Source: Moniliella sp. 'wahieum' (taxonomy: Eukaryota > Basidiomycota > Moniliellomycetes > Moniliellales > Moniliellaceae). Taken from it: a stretch of 64,000 nt of DNA. The stretch is taken from contig RSEE01000032.1 of assembly GCA_003971905.1 (NCBI GenBank), forward strand, positions 310,001-374,000, given 5' to 3'. Below are positions 11,221 to 23,471 of this stretch, piece by piece (the stretch's first letter is position 1; every line of letters begins with the position of its first letter). Below the pieces are notes generated by a model. That model had not been told where the DNA came from. It saw only the letters and a list, made by a program, of their open reading frames with translations, and did no database searches. The position numbers were made by a program, and so were the translations under genes.

Positions 11221-11667
11221 GTGAGCTGCTAAGAGTTCGTAGTTCGGACCTGCACCAACCTCCGAATGCTTTCACTTGGGCGGCCCCAATACCCCTCTGC
11301 TTAGTTTCCTTTCTTCTACATCCAGTGATTGATCAAGGTCAAGTGACCTCCTCATCTTGATGGTTATGTTGTGGCAATCAAAGCAGTTTATAAGCGCCTG
11401 GCTCATGGGATCACATGCACGACAGGATCGGTCATTAATTGGGGCTTGTAACTTGCTGGTAGCCAGGACTTGCTCATGTAGCTCAAGCGGCGTAAGTGCC
11501 GTGACGGGTGACGGGTGATGGGTGACGTGAAAGATTCAATTCCGGCCCGGTCGGCTCGCCCTTTGTGGGCCTTGTGTCTCACAAAATCAGGCTAGCACGC
11601 AAGCGAGTAGCCTCTGTTCATTTCCTCCGTTCTAAGTTAAGCCTCAGCCTGTGGTCACCTTGGAGGC
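11221..11667. other. Spacer between tRNA-Ala and EMG1 with a GTGACGG array
   Basis: The only feature seen is a period-7 array at 11501-11530. No gene is apparent. Confidence 0.6.
11501..11530. repeat. Period-7 GTGACGG array
   Basis: Four consecutive 7-mers, GTGACGG, GTGACGG, GTGATGG and GTGACGT, stay in register with single-base changes. The hexamer ACGGGT inside is one change from the palindromes ACCGGT and ACGCGT. Confidence 0.85.
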
Positions 11668-12688
11668 ATGCAGAACGCCACCAATGATGACCACCGCTAC
11701 TCCCCTTCGCTCCACGGGGAGCATAATGTACCCTCAAAAGCAGCCAGACGAGCCGCTCCGATATCCAACTCGCCTTCAAGTTGCCCTGACCACTCTGATC
11801 CACGGCCCTGGCGACCCGTGGCCTACCCCCCAAACCTGCAGGGCGACACGCCCCACCGACATCGACGTTGGCCTCGGCCTCGGTTTCGGCATCGGCAGAG
11901 CCAAAGGAAGAGGTGTCCTCCCCCGACATGGCTCTCGTTGCGAGCACAGGACCGGCGCGCTGATCGTCATTCTGGAGCAGGCAAGTTTGGAGCTATACCA
12001 GGTCCCTGTTTCCCCCAACGCCCGCGGCTTCCGCGACAAACGAAGGCAAGTTGGCGTGCTGAGTTGCGACGACCACCAGAGTGCGTTGGCCAAGATGGGC
12101 GGGACATTGCCGAGGCACGCCCGGACATTACGCACCAATGTCTGTTTGTCTCTGTTGGATTCGCCACTGAACAAGGCAGGGCGACTGCAGGTCTACATCC
12201 ACACCGCCCAGGGTGTCTGGATCGAGGTCAATCCTCGTGTCCGAATCCCACGGACGTTCAAGCGCTTCAGCGGACTCATGGTGCAGCTTCTTTCGCGCAA
12301 AAAGATTACGAGCGAGAAGGGCGATCGACTTCTCACTGTGATTTCTCCCCTCTCACGTGCTTTTCTGCAGGCACGCACAAAGTCACCCTTACCCACCATG
12401 CCCCTCTGCAACGCTTGTCGACATGGATCCCCCGCGTGCCTGCAGACCATTCTCTGGCAATCTTCATTGGCGCGATGGCCCACGAACGGGATGACTTTGA
12501 GGACTGGAGGTGGACGAAAAGTTGTCCGTTTCAAAGTATGCTTTGAGCGCGGCTGTGCTTGCAGTAAGTAAGGTACGTTTTCCCTTTGGATGTTGGACTA
12601 GAAATACTGGAGGGCTGAGAACTTGGCTGCTGACGCCATGTTTGGTGGTAGTTTACTTGCGCGATCGAAGATGCTGGGAATCATGTGA
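11668..12688 (+). CDS. EMG1: Emg1/Nep1, 18S rRNA pseudouridine N1-methyltransferase
   Basis: Emg1 is a SPOUT-class methyltransferase that modifies a hypermodified pseudouridine of 18S rRNA and is needed for 40S assembly in the nucleolus. Highly conserved blocks appear in order: [82 protein letters not shown]-like text, [31 protein letters not shown] and [22 protein letters not shown] 79-nt intron, 12573-12651 (GTACGT, acceptor GGTAG), precedes the last exon FTCAIEDA, and the usual end (WGI-M-stop) is recoverable only if T and G runs near 12675 are undercalled. The blocks switch frame at least four times. The N-terminus is not certain; a Glu/Ser-rich segment ([18 protein letters not shown]) precedes the core. 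Confidence 0.9.
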
Positions 12689-14417
12689 CATGCGAAGAGG
12701 ATCAAACTCAAGTACTATGCATTAGGTCGTCTATCTGCTATGGGCGCCAAATTGGGTAGAATATACTAATGAGGGCTGTTCAAAAGACTTCTCCGGACAC
12801 GGGATTCAGACTATTTACGCATGTAAGCCGTGAGTCGCAAACCAGTGTCGATGACCCGGTGAGGCAGACAGAGCTGCTGTCTCCGTGGCGAATGGGTATG
12901 CGATTGGGCGAGCCTATGTGCGCCGGTGAACATTGTGGTGTCGGTGGTACTAGTGGCAGAATAATGCTGGCTTGAAAAGGGATATACGCATGAATGTGAA
13001 GAGTCGTCCACACGTTGGGAATGCCGAAGAACGGCATTGCATCGTGGGCTCGATCGAGCCAGGAATTGCGAGGAGAAGGAGTAACTCCAAGCACCAGGGA
13101 CCCTGCTAGATCCGCGTTCTTCCCCCTGCTCATGACCAAACTAAGTACAAGTATTAATGGATTCTTGATCTCAGTGAAGAAAGGGGGTGCATCAAACAAG
13201 TCCGAAGCTATAAAATGGAGGAGGCGGAGGCGAGGGGTGCACGAGGCTCTGTTCGACGTTCAACGTTCACTTGGTCAGTGTTCAAAAGTGGGATGCCGGA
13301 TTATCGTGGAGTTAACAAACTGATTTACCGTGGAGTTAACAAACTACACCCATCCTCTCGTAGGCTGTTATGAACCGTGTTGGACTTGGCCGCACTCGTC
13401 CGATCTGCGAGGCCGCGGAAAGGAAGTGCTTCCCTGGCATGCTTTTTGGTCCGAGTTGGTTAGCAATACTGTTCTTAGACTCAGACTGTGGCGTGTGCGG
13501 TGTGCGCGCGTCGTCGTCTCGAACAACGCAAAACTACGCAGCACCCGCAGGCATCCACGCCAAACTGTCGTTTCTATGTTCGGTGATTAACACACCTGCT
13601 GAGCCCGAGGCTAGCTGCCAATAACAAGCTGCACGGACGGATTCGGGCCCTCAGCGCGGCCGTTGAGCCACACTGATTAATCGTTCAACTGACTCCAAGC
13701 TCCGGAAGGCGACAGGGAGCGGCGCCGCTGGCTTACTAATCCAAGCCGGCGTTCACCGATCATCATGGCTGAGTGCTGGCGGGGCGCGGGCGCTGATCCT
13801 TGGGCAAGCACATCCGTTTGGCTTGCCTGGTGGGGGGTGCTCGGGAAGCGGGCGCCGGGCAAGGCAGCCGCGGCATGCGTCAAACGACGAGCGGGGCGTG
13901 GGGGCAGCGCCGGGAGAATTGTTGCGGCGGGGGCTTGGCGCTTGGCCCTGCTTGGCTCTGCTTGGTGGGTGGCCCCTGTGCCCAGAGCGGTGTGTTGCTC
14001 AGGGGCGCTGGCTGCTCGCTTGTAGTTGCATCGTTACAGGCTGCTGCTGGTCCAGCCCGTGCGTCAGCGTCATCGGCCGTGCGTCATCATCAGTGCTGGC
14101 TGGTGCCTACGGCTGCCGGTGCTGCACCACTGCCCCGTGCGCCCGGAGATTGCACACGCCGAGCTGCCTCTTTTTTTTTACCAGCGGCCTCACGAGGCGA
14201 CGGCTCGCGCTCAGGCCGCAGGCTGAGTACGCTCGACGAGCGCTGAGCCTCCCTTGTCCGTGGACATTGCGCATCCAGACCCAGCACCCGCTTGGGCACG
14301 CGAACGAACGCTTAGCGACACTCAGCCATCGGCCGTCTCCTACATACTACTCCCCTGCCTTCCCCGCTGCTTCTCTCCTCGCCCACCACCACCACCAGCT
14401 CCCCATCCCGACGGTTC
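12689..14417. other. Intergenic stretch, no gene seen
   Basis: This 1.7 kb stretch has short open frames on both strands but no recognisable domain. It holds a tandem pair at 13305-13345 and AACGTTC words near 13262. The part after 13765 is G/C-rich and probably the promoter and 5' leader of the YTP1-like gene. Confidence 0.55.
13305..13345. repeat. Direct repeat of 17 bp with 24-bp period
   Basis: CGTGGAGTTAACAAACT occurs at 13305-13321 and again at 13329-13345. The core GTTAAC is a palindrome. Confidence 0.9.
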
Positions 14418-17131
14418 ATGGTTCGCTCGCCACCGCCGCCCTTGGCCCTTGCCGCTTCGGGCGGTGCTACTGCTGCTCTCGCCCCCGCGCTGCCAGACCT
14501 GCGCATCCGCACGGCGACGAACCCACAACGACCCTCCTGCCCGCCTCTCCCGCACCCGTCTCATTGCGGAAAGCGATAGCCATTCCCATTCCGACCCCAT
14601 CGCCGACGCCGAACCCGTCCCGTCGCATGAGCATCTGCATCAGCACCAACCGGAGCCCGACCACAACCATGTGCAAGGCGTCTTCGCAGCCAGAAAGGCA
14701 ATTACCACACCAACCTTCACCACACAGTTTCCATCCATATGCCGAGCCTGGGGAATGGTACCTGTTCCCTGGATCCCAGGAGGTGGAGCTGGAGCGCACC
14801 ACACGGCAATCACTGCCCGTACTCGCACACCTCAATGAGACTAACCTTTTCCTTTCCGCTGGCCCAACACCGCTGAGTTATATCGAATGGGATAATGGCG
14901 AGGATGGGAAGCGACGCTGAAGTGGCGCGCTTTGTGGATTCAGAAGCACTCGCCCGCCCAGAACGCTTGATGGGCGATGTGAAGGGATATGGCGAACCTT
15001 ATTTGACACCGACAAGATCTCCGCAGCTGAGCGCAAACAGCTGAGCAACGATCTTTTTGTCCTGATGATGGACACATACGCCGTCACAGGGACTTATGAT
15101 GGCCCACATTGTTGGCTGTGTCATTGCCACGGTGGTCTTATGTCCGATTGGTATGTCTCCATTTCTTGCTCTTTGGGAGTCCAGCTGATCCCTGTTTTTC
15201 TTTTTCCTCCCACCTCCGAAGCACTTGCCCTGAAGGCAGGACACTCTTCTTTGGCTCCCTTGGCTTGCCTTGTATACCTGGCCACATTGGGAGGTTCTAT
15301 CCTTCTTGGCCAACTATACAATGCTTTGACCCCACCCTTGTACCCGTCCAATGCGCACGGGAAGATGGGACACATCCTGTTCTGGGTGTCGGTCGCTGCG
15401 TTGGGAAAGGACGTGTTCCGTCTCGTGGGACAGCTGTTCCATGCCGCAGCAGCCGCCTTCGGCTTTGGTCGCTCCTCGCCCCCTGAGACAAACGGTCTTT
15501 CGTAGGCAGGCCACGGGCGCGATGGTCCCAGTTTGTTCGCATCGCTCTGGGTCGGGATCAACCCTTTCGTCCAGAGAAGCAGGAGGCGCTTCTTCAAGAA
15601 GAAGAACGAGTCCTTGAGCCCCTCCCGGACGATATGGCGGTTGAAATGGGCGTGGAGCGGACAGAAAGCCCACCATCACCTGTGGGGACATTGGTCAATG
15701 CGCCGCACCACGTGGGGCCTGACTGGCTGTCTTATGCCACTTCCAAGCTGCCATCTTATCGAAGTGGAAGCAGCCGCAGTTCCTCGCCTCAAAGCACGCT
15801 CTTGAGTTCTTCTACCGTACACTTCTACCATCACAATCTACGCAATGAGCAGCCCAAGCTTACCCCTCGACCCACCTCGCTTTTGCAAAAGATGTTGACT
15901 ATCTTCCGCTATACTCATGTGGTGGTCAACCGTTCCTTGCCTGTCTTCGGCTTTGCGTGTGGCTACACGGGTCTGGCCATTTACACGGGCACCTGCCGTG
16001 GCAACCGCGTCAACACCTGTGCCGCTCACGGGATCAAGGGCGCCATCTTTTTTTGGTATGGTCTGCTGACTTGGGCACGTTACCTGGGCGCGTACGCCGA
16101 GTTTGGTTGGGCATGGAACCGGAAACCGACCTTGGGCTCGTCCCGACGCCCGGGCATTACCCGCTGGCGCCGGAATGTGGTGACAGGCGAGTTCATCGAG
16201 TGCATGGTCATCTTTGTCTATGGCATCACCAACACGTGGATGGAGCGATTTGGGGCCAAACCGGGCGATCCTTATTCCATTAAGCAAATTCAACACATCT
16301 CCATCGCGGTCATGTTCTGGTTTGGGGGTCTGGTCGGGCTGTTCCTGGAGACTCGTCGGTTGCGCGACTGTTCTCCTTCACTGGTGCACTCAACCATCCT
16401 TCCGCCTACTCGCCTCGGAGCATGGAGTCTCGCTCCACCGCATCTGGGCGTGCGCGTAGCGGCGCCTACAGTTTGGAGGGGGTACCGGCGCGGGACGATG
16501 CGGACGAACTGGTCAATGTCCAGGCCCCGCCACCCTCGTACGCTTCGTCCTTCAACCCGTTCCCGGCTGTTATCATTGGTCTCACAGGCAGCGCGATGGC
16601 AGCCCACCCCAGGACTATGAGTATGAGGTACAGATCCATGTACTGTGGGGTAACGCTCTCGCAGGGTTTGGCGTTTTCCGTCTGTTAACATATGTCTTCC
16701 TTTGGCTTCGTCCGCCAACCTCCATTCTTCCCTCGCGCCCCCCCACCGAGGCGCTGGCGGCGTTTTGCCTTTCTGGCGGCGGCCTGGCCTTCATGCTTTC
16801 CTCGGAAGAGGTTTCCTTTGCTGCCATGCGAGCAGGGTATGACGACGTGATGGCAATTCTGTGCTTCCTTGTGGCAGTTGTTTGTCTCTGCTTCTGCTTT
16901 ACTGCGGCACTGCTTCTTATCAAAGGTTGGGCGTTGCGCCGGGAATTCCGCCTGGCTCGTCGTGCGACCCCCAGCATGTCCCCCGGCGACTTGATTGGGC
17001 TCCAGCCGCTGCACAAGCCCACCTGTGACCCAGTCTTTGTCTTGGAGGAAGAGGAGGAGGCACAGGACTTGCAGGCAGACCTGCCCCATCCTTCGTCTTC
17101 TCCCAGCAGTCCTGCCCCGGGCCTGCTCTAA
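14418..17131 (+). CDS. YTP1-like multi-spanning membrane protein
   Basis: A fungal membrane protein with an N-terminal DUF2427-like domain and a C-terminal Ytp1 domain; its molecular activity is unknown. After a His-rich lumenal leader (HEHLHQHQPEPDHNH) come LNETNLFLSAGPTPLSYIEW, a membrane segment MMAHIVGCVIATVVLCPIG, a 71-nt intron at 15151-15221 (GTATGT, branch GCTGATC, acceptor CCGAAG), and ALALKAGHSSLAPLACLVYL. The Ytp1 part is strong: GFACGYTGLAIYTGTCRG, CAAHGIKGAIFFWYGLLTW, ARYLGAYAEFGWAWN, then NPFPAVIIGLTGSAMAAH, LRPPTSILPSRPPTEALAAF and a last helix pair near 16850-16920. The tail is acidic. Several frame slips occur, mostly in C runs. The start near 14418 is a guess based on a hydrophobic leader. 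Confidence 0.8.
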
Positions 17132-18133
17132 GTTGCAGTCGTGACACTAGCTGCGTCGGAGATGGTAAGCGGAGAGACTTGCTGGGCTGGGTGGGGTTCC
17201 ACTTGGGCCAGGACGTCTCTTCGTCCTTTGCGGATTGCCATGTCCCCGTGGGAGCGGCTATCATCCATCTCTAGCACTTGTTTGTCGTTTCGTTCAGTAT
17301 ACCAGGCGCCTTGGTAACTCGGCTTCAAGTTTTACCTGCCCTTGTTGCATTTGCCCTTGAATTCCATATGCCTGTGGGCTTTCCTCGGCCCAGCCCATGC
17401 ATGCTTCTGCTGATGTACCGCGTTTTGTACATCGTCCGCCTGCACGTTCATCGACACCGTTTCATACCTTATGGCCAGGATTGAGTTGAGTACTGCTTTG
17501 CTTGACCCGCGTCGTAGCAGGTCGTAGCCTTGGGCGATAGTCAACAGCAGGCAGAGCTGCTGAAGCGGTTGGGGGTAGGCCTGCAGGCCAAATGAAATGT
17601 TCCTGCCTATCCTATTTTCACAATCTGTTGTGCCCGCCAGGCTGGGGTGGATGATCGATGATCAATGATCGATGATGCCGGTTGCAGGCTATGGATGGAT
17701 GGATGGATGGGTGGGGGATGGCGGAGCGCAGCAGCGCGTAATTAGTCGATGAGCACTCGTGACCGAAGCGGCGCAATCTACCGCCGGGTGGTAACGCCCA
17801 AGTAGCAGCCGCTGCCACCCATCGTCCATCCAGCGCCTGCGCTGCGCCTGTCTCCCGCCACCCCCTGGCTCAGCCGCCCCACACGCGGCCATCATGTCCG
17901 ACGGTCCCGCTCCCTCAGCAGCCGCGCCGCCGGGCTGAAGCACCCCAACAGCAGCCCCCTCTCCAGGCTTCCTCTCCCGCACATCCTGCCCCCGAGCCCC
18001 CTCTGCACACAGCCCACCCCGTCTCCCTCTGCTTCATTCATCTCTTTGGCCGCCGAGAGAGCTCCACGTCCAATGCCGTGCATGGCATGCCCACACGCCC
18101 CATCCTCGTCTCGACACCGAGCTTCAGGAGGCC
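17132..18133. other. Intergenic with ATCGATG and ATGG arrays
   Basis: No gene is recognised. Heptads lie at 17654-17675 and an (ATGG)n microsatellite at 17691-17710. A CT-rich leader precedes the lipase start. Confidence 0.6.
17654..17710. repeat. ATCGATG heptads followed by (ATGG)n
   Basis: ATCGATG, ATCAATG and ATCGATG follow one another in exact 7-bp register from 17654, with one substitution. The simple ATGG repeat begins at 17691. Confidence 0.85.
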
Positions 18134-20039
18134 ATGGACGCACCTATGCCCCCTAACACCCCCGACCTTGCTGCCAACTATGGTACGCTGCCCCTTCCTC
18201 CCACGCTGCTCCAGACATGAACCTGACGTGTGCACAGGCGAGTCAGGCACAGATTCCTGGCTTCCGGCTCCGGCGGATGGTGCCTTTATCCGCAAGCCGG
18301 GGCGCGCATGGCGGCCCACCCATCCCCCCGACAGTCCCTCCAGCCCCCCCTCGCCTCACAGCGCACTAGGCCAGACGGCAATTGGGACGTACTCGACTCC
18401 CGGGGAGGAGATGCTGCTTCGGGCGAAACCTGCCGGCGGATGTGCGTGCCAAACTGGATTACTCTACTCCGGTGGAAGGACGACTGAAGACGTTGCTCAA
18501 GTCTGAACCGCCACCCCTTCCGCCACGGCCAAACGAAAGCCCGACATTTAAGGACCAGCTTAGTTTAGCGGAGGGCAACTGCGCACTTTTTTTCAAACCT
18601 TGCCTGCCCTCCTTTGCACGGCCTGACCCCGCTCAACCCGCTGCCCAAGATACGGATAAGGACCAGGATCAGGGCAAAGACCCGAACCCCGGCAAGGTCG
18701 AGGACATGGCACAGCCGCAGGATGAAAGTGTGCCGGCTGACTGGCTTGCGCTACAGCGTGCCCGGATTCAAAACTTGTTCAACCGTGCTCCCGCGGTCGC
18801 CCCCGCCCCCGGGCAGGACGTCGAAGAAGACCCCCGCCCGACCATCATGCGGACGAGTTGGTGGCTTCGATCGCCCTGGGAAAGGGGGGTGCGCCGCCGC
18901 TTACCCCGCCTCCCAAGGCCCTAGTGTTGGACGACCAGCTGCCGGCTTCGGTCCTAGCAGCTCGGGTGCATGAGGCGTCGGAAGCGGCGCCCAGCCAGCC
19001 AGCCTCAGCACTTGGTCCGACCGAAGTTCCGCAGCTCCTGCGCAAACAAAAGGACTGGCAACCTCCACGCTTGCCCGTTGTGTTCATTCATGGGCTGTTT
19101 GGTTTCAGTGAGCTCAAGTGGTCCAATATCTCCATCTCGTACTGGCGAGGAGCGACGGAGGCGCTTGAGGCCAATGGGTGTGAGGTGTTGGTCTGCCACC
19201 TGCCGACGGCAGCAAGCATTCAAGAGCGTGCGGCGGCGCTGAAAGCGGAGGTGGAAGAGCGCTTTTCTGGACGGGAGGTCAACATGATTGCCCACTCGAT
19301 GGGCGGCTTGGACTGCCGCTACCTCATCTCTCGCCTGAGTCATGGGCGCAGCCGCTACTCGTTCAAGGTGGCCTCGCTAACCACCATCACCACGCCTCAC
19401 CGCGGCAGTAGCTTTGCGGATTATATGCTAGAAAAGGTGGTGGGCCTGAGCCGGATCCCTCGTCTGGTCTCCATGCTGACCGCACTGGGTGTGCCTGGGG
19501 GAGGACGGGCGTTTGAAGATCTAACGACAGAACGGATGGCCATCTTCAACCTCACCTGTCCCGATCGTCCGGACGTGCAGTACTTCTCCTGGGGCGCCCA
19601 GTTCACCCCGACGCTCCTCTCGGAATTCCGCTTTTCTCACGGGGTCATCCTGGAGGCCGAAGGGCCTAACGACGGTCTGGTTTCGGTGGACAGTTGCCGC
19701 TGGGGTCAATACCAGGGCACCCTCGACGGCGTCAGCCACCTTGGCATCATTGGCTGGAACAATTCCGCCGCCCGTCCTGCCCCAGCCTCGAGCTCTTCCT
19801 GGCTACCTACCTGGACCCCGCCTGCGTGGACCCCGCCCACGTGGAGTCCTTTCAAGAAGACTAGTACGGCGGAAGCAGCCAAGCCCGCTCCTGAAAGTAC
19901 GGCGGTGAATTTGCCGTCTCCGTCCAAGCCAGCGACCAAGGAGGAACCAGCAGACCCTGAGCAGCCATCTCAAGAACCATTTGACGCGCCATCTTTCTTC
20001 CTCCAGATCTGTGAGGACTTGGCTAAAGCTGGCCTGTGA
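18134..20039 (+). CDS. Alpha/beta-hydrolase triacylglycerol lipase, TGL2-like
   Basis: The start MDAPMPPNTPDLAANY is joined by a 55-nt intron, 18183-18237 (GTACGC, branch CCTGAC, acceptor GCACAG), to GESGTDSWLPAPADGAF. A Pro- and Glu-rich linker of about 200 residues follows. The catalytic domain starts near 19070 with PVVFIHGLFGFSELKW (oxyanion HG) and has AHSMGGLDCRYL (nucleophile Ser, codon near 19296), GPNDGLVS (Asp) and DGVSHLGIIG (His), a complete Ser-Asp-His triad. The order matches yeast Tgl2, a neutral lipase. The C-terminal 80 residues are Trp/Pro repeats (TWTPPAWTPPTWSP) and a disordered tail. One or more frame slips lie between 18400 and 18900. The physiological substrate is inferred. 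Confidence 0.8.
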
Positions 20040-21220
20040 ACGTGTGAACCCACCAGCAGCCGCGCACCCACCCATTCAAAGCATACCATATCGCATACCG
20101 TAGCAATCTTTTACCTTGTCTGGAAAGTATGTGGAAGAGGTGGAGCGCGAACATAGACATCTAAAACCATAGAGGGGCCATGCCTCGTATATTATGCTGT
20201 TGGATGAGACCATGACCTTGCATCCGCCGCCAGGGCTACAGAAAGCCAGCCATAATAGGCAATGGGGCGCCAACTTCGCCAACTTTTTTTCACGATGATC
20301 AGTGGCCGAATGGCCTGCCCTATGGACGCGCAGATTGTCGCCTAGTATACATTGCACTTGACACCAACAGCCCAGAGATGTTGCCCAGGCATGGCAGTTA
20401 ATATCTGGACAATGGGACATTTCTATCCCCACGGCGGACGTGCGTTCGATGCGACCACCGGTTATGCGGGTATTCCGCAATATCGATTACCGATCGATTA
20501 TCCCTCTAAACGGAAGACGATAGGACCGTCCAAGTCGCGAGCAAGGTAGTGTCGTTCCTTCTCCCCAGCATCAACGTCATCAACCCCATTCGCGACGACG
20601 TGGTTGCGTTGCACAAGTACTCAGTAACTCAGTACGGAACACAGGACGTTACTCATTGCAGTTAATGCAATTATTGAGTAGCCCAGTGGCTTCGGCAGCC
20701 CGGCGAATCATTGATCGATCTATCCTCGCTGAAACTATCCTAGCTGAAATTTCACTCACCTGGGCCAAGTGGAGGTCGGTCTGAAGTCTAAAGGCGAATA
20801 TTGACCTTGGGCCAATTTTTCTTTGCCGTCAAAACACAGTACACACATGCCTTTCGACGGCATAACACACCACCACCACCACCACCACCGCCTTCACCAT
20901 GATTGGCTGTTACCCTGCGTCAGTCAACGGCAATATTTTGATAACTTTTTAAGGTGCGTTGCTTATACTGGTGCTTGCTACTGGACACAAGGAGCATAAG
21001 GATGTTCAAACTTTTTACCTACGTTCACCTAGGCCTCGCGCCATTGAGGACTCTTTTTCGTTCTCGTTTCACTGAATTCTCCGTGTCGTGCATGTCGTGG
21101 GCTATTTGCATCCAGCCATGTTTGCATAACAAAATGCTGACCCACTTTGTGACACATCCAGGTTCGACTTGCATACACAGGTACAGTGTCGATCGTTTCG
21201 TCTTTTAAGGTAAGCCTGCT
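20040..21220. other. Intergenic, no gene seen
   Basis: It contains AGTACTC-type words near 20616-20635 and ATCGATTA words near 20485, and a CAC microsatellite. The open frame at 20954-21208 is unsupported. Confidence 0.6.
20868..20889. repeat. (CAC)n microsatellite
   Basis: About seven CAC/ACC triplets in a row. Confidence 0.95.
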
Positions 21221-21581
21221 CTACTTCATCCTCATGTTTTCCAATGTATTTTTTTTCAAACTCTGCTTTCGGCGCTTATAGTGCTTGCTTAGAGTGGTGT
21301 CCCACCACGTCTTGGGAACCGTTTCACTCACTGTTCCCTTCTCGTTGGGAAGGTCTTTGGTGTAATACTCATTGTCCTGTTCTTGGCTCTGGCTTTCATC
21401 TCCAAGCGGTGCCATAAGCACCGATATTGATGCCTCGAACAGACGAATAGACTGCTCATTGCTCGCCTCCAACTACAACGCCACTTTATTCTTGACCCCA
21501 TGTAGGATTTCGAGCGTGTTCGCCTGCTTGATGGTGCTTCCTCTACCGCCCCTCTGCTCGACCAGCAAGCGTACCACCGAC
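21221..21581 (-). CDS. Possible C-terminal coding fragment, unidentified
   Basis: Two minus-strand frames look protein-like. One is upstream, RDHLSVVRLLVEQRGGRG, which resembles part of an ankyrin-type helix pair. The other ends the frame, with EASNEQSIRLFEASISVLM, a Glu/Gln-rich linker and a basic end (KHYKRRKQSLKKN). A stop codon separates them in the same frame, so an intron, an error or decay must be assumed. I cannot name a gene; the ankyrin resemblance is weak. Confidence 0.25.
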
Positions 21582-21969
21582 AGGTGATCACGTTGGTTCA
21601 TTCGGGGCGGGTGCTTCCGAATTGGCGACTGTGGCGTGTTTTTCGCTATGGATGTGTTTGCATGACATCCATCTCCCTGATGCTGGCAAAACGGGATGAT
21701 TATCTGCGGATGAAGATTTTAGATGACTGGTCTCATGGCGTTTCCTCGAGCCGTGTACCCGGGTACGCACCTCCCATGGAGAGACAGAAAAGGGAGTGCC
21801 CTTCGCTATTCGCTAAGAGGTAGGGAGGAACATGTGGCATGCCGCACAAGAGATGAAGTACTATGCAAGAGACACGCGCACCGAGGGCTAATCGGTGCGT
21901 AGGATGCGGAGCAGGCTATACAGGTAGCACAGCGGATGATCGTAGTTGTACATTGTCTGGGCTTGATCG

Positions 21970-23112
21970 CTAAAGTTGAAATGCTTGCTTGGGCAGGGAC
22001 AATTTGGCTAGCCGGGCCAGTAGACCCCCAAGCTGGACTCGAGTCGCAACTCCTTCCAAGATGCGCATGTGGGTGAGGCCAATCTCACGAATGTAATCCA
22101 ACTTTACTTGGTCCGAAAGAGTGGGCATTGTCTTGGACACGCGGAACAGAGTGGTTATAATGTCCAGAGCGCTGTAGCCTTGGATCCACACCTCGTCAAG
22201 GATCTCGACGGCCAAGTCGAGCTGGCCGTCACGGCAGGCCTGGAGGATCTGGTTGGCAACCTGTGGATGGGGTTGGTCCACAACCTTGAACACGTTTTCT
22301 TGTGACACGAACCCAAAGCCGGCCCAGGTGGATTGGAGGTTGTTAACCGCCTGTCGCATATCTCCATCAGCAGTAAAGATGAGCGCTCCAAGGCCTTCAT
22401 TCGTGTACTTGACCTGGAGGGAGGGTTAGTTTGAACTGGTATGGGAACAGGAGTCGGGAGAGACGTACGCCTTCTGCTTCGACAATTTCTGTCAAACGGT
22501 CGAGCACATCTTGATCAGAAAGTTTGGTGAAGCGCAAGATGGCGCAACGGGATTGAATCGGGTCGATGATCTTGTTGCTCTGGTTGCAGGCGAAACAAAA
22601 GCGGGTGGTACCGGAGTACAACTCCATCGTGCGCCGCAGCGCCTGCTGGGCGCCGGCCGTCATGCTATCCGCTTCATCGAGAATGACAATTTTGTGCTGA
22701 CCGGGCGGCAAGGTGATGGCCTTGCTAGCAAAGCTCTTGATTTTGGATCGCACCACGTCGATCCCACGTTCGTCGCTAGCATTGAGCTCGAGCACTGCGT
22801 TTTTGTATTGGTCGCCCAGAGCGCGCGAGCAAGGCAGAGGACAGAAGTGGTTTTCCCAATGCCAGGAAGACCAGAGAGCATCATATGAGGCACGTTGCCA
22901 TCCTTTTGAATGGCCTTGAGCCGCTCCACCACTGCCGCATTGCCCACCACATCGTCTAGCACACGGGGGCGGTACTTTTCAACCCAGGGAAGCTCAAGCC
23001 CAAACTTGGCGGAGGAGGCGGAGGCGGCGTTGTCGGCTACTGCTGGATGCTGGGCTGCATGCTCTTCAGCAATGTGCATCTGCGTGTCGGAGACGGCGGT
23101 CGAGGCAGACAT
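21970..23112 (-). CDS. RFC4: Replication factor C small subunit (yeast Rfc4, human RFC2 type)
   Basis: This AAA+ subunit of the clamp loader opens and loads PCNA. In order: [18 protein letters not shown] (RFC box II), Walker A in [34 protein letters not shown], Walker B DEAD box in [20 protein letters not shown], sensor 1 [17 protein letters not shown] (SRC motif), then [19 protein letters not shown] and the C-terminal collar domain ending LPKQAFQL. The [11 protein letters not shown] and [17 protein letters not shown] text fits Rfc4/RFC2 better than other subunits. The intron at 22414-22468 (55 nt, GTACGT, branch CTAACC, acceptor CCAG) joins EAEG to [17 protein letters not shown]. One slip near 22830, consistent with a lost T in CTCTTGGGC, precedes [11 protein letters not shown]. 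Confidence 0.93.
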
Positions 23113-23471
23113 AGGGACGAGCAGGGGACGAGCCAGTGGTGGTGGTGGAAGAACGCCAGCGGTCGAAATTTCAACACGCGGCTACGCGACGCGCCTTCGG
23201 AGGCTTCGGACGCAGGGGTACTCGGAGTCCGGATCTGAGCATCTGAGGCCGGGGCATGTGGCAGGTCTACTGCCTGCCTCGGATCGACGTGGAGCTTGTC
23301 CTGCCTGGCCGGTGTGACGCGTGACGGCCCGGTGAGCGGTGACCCCCACCGCTAGCTAAGGTAAGTCCTGCTCAAAAGTCCCGCAGAGGCGCGCCCTGGA
23401 TGCCACCCAGGCACAACGTCCTGGCTCGACTCCACCTCCTGCCACGCCAAACGCCCCCCTGAGACCTGAGG
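23113..23471. promoter_or_regulatory. Divergent promoter between RFC4 and RER1 with an MCB-type site
   Basis: ACGCGT occurs at 23317-23322, about 205 bp upstream of the RFC4 start. In ascomycete yeasts ACGCGT (MCB) binds MBF and drives G1/S expression of replication genes. Use here is inferred. Further CGCG-rich sequence lies at 23175-23195. Confidence 0.4.
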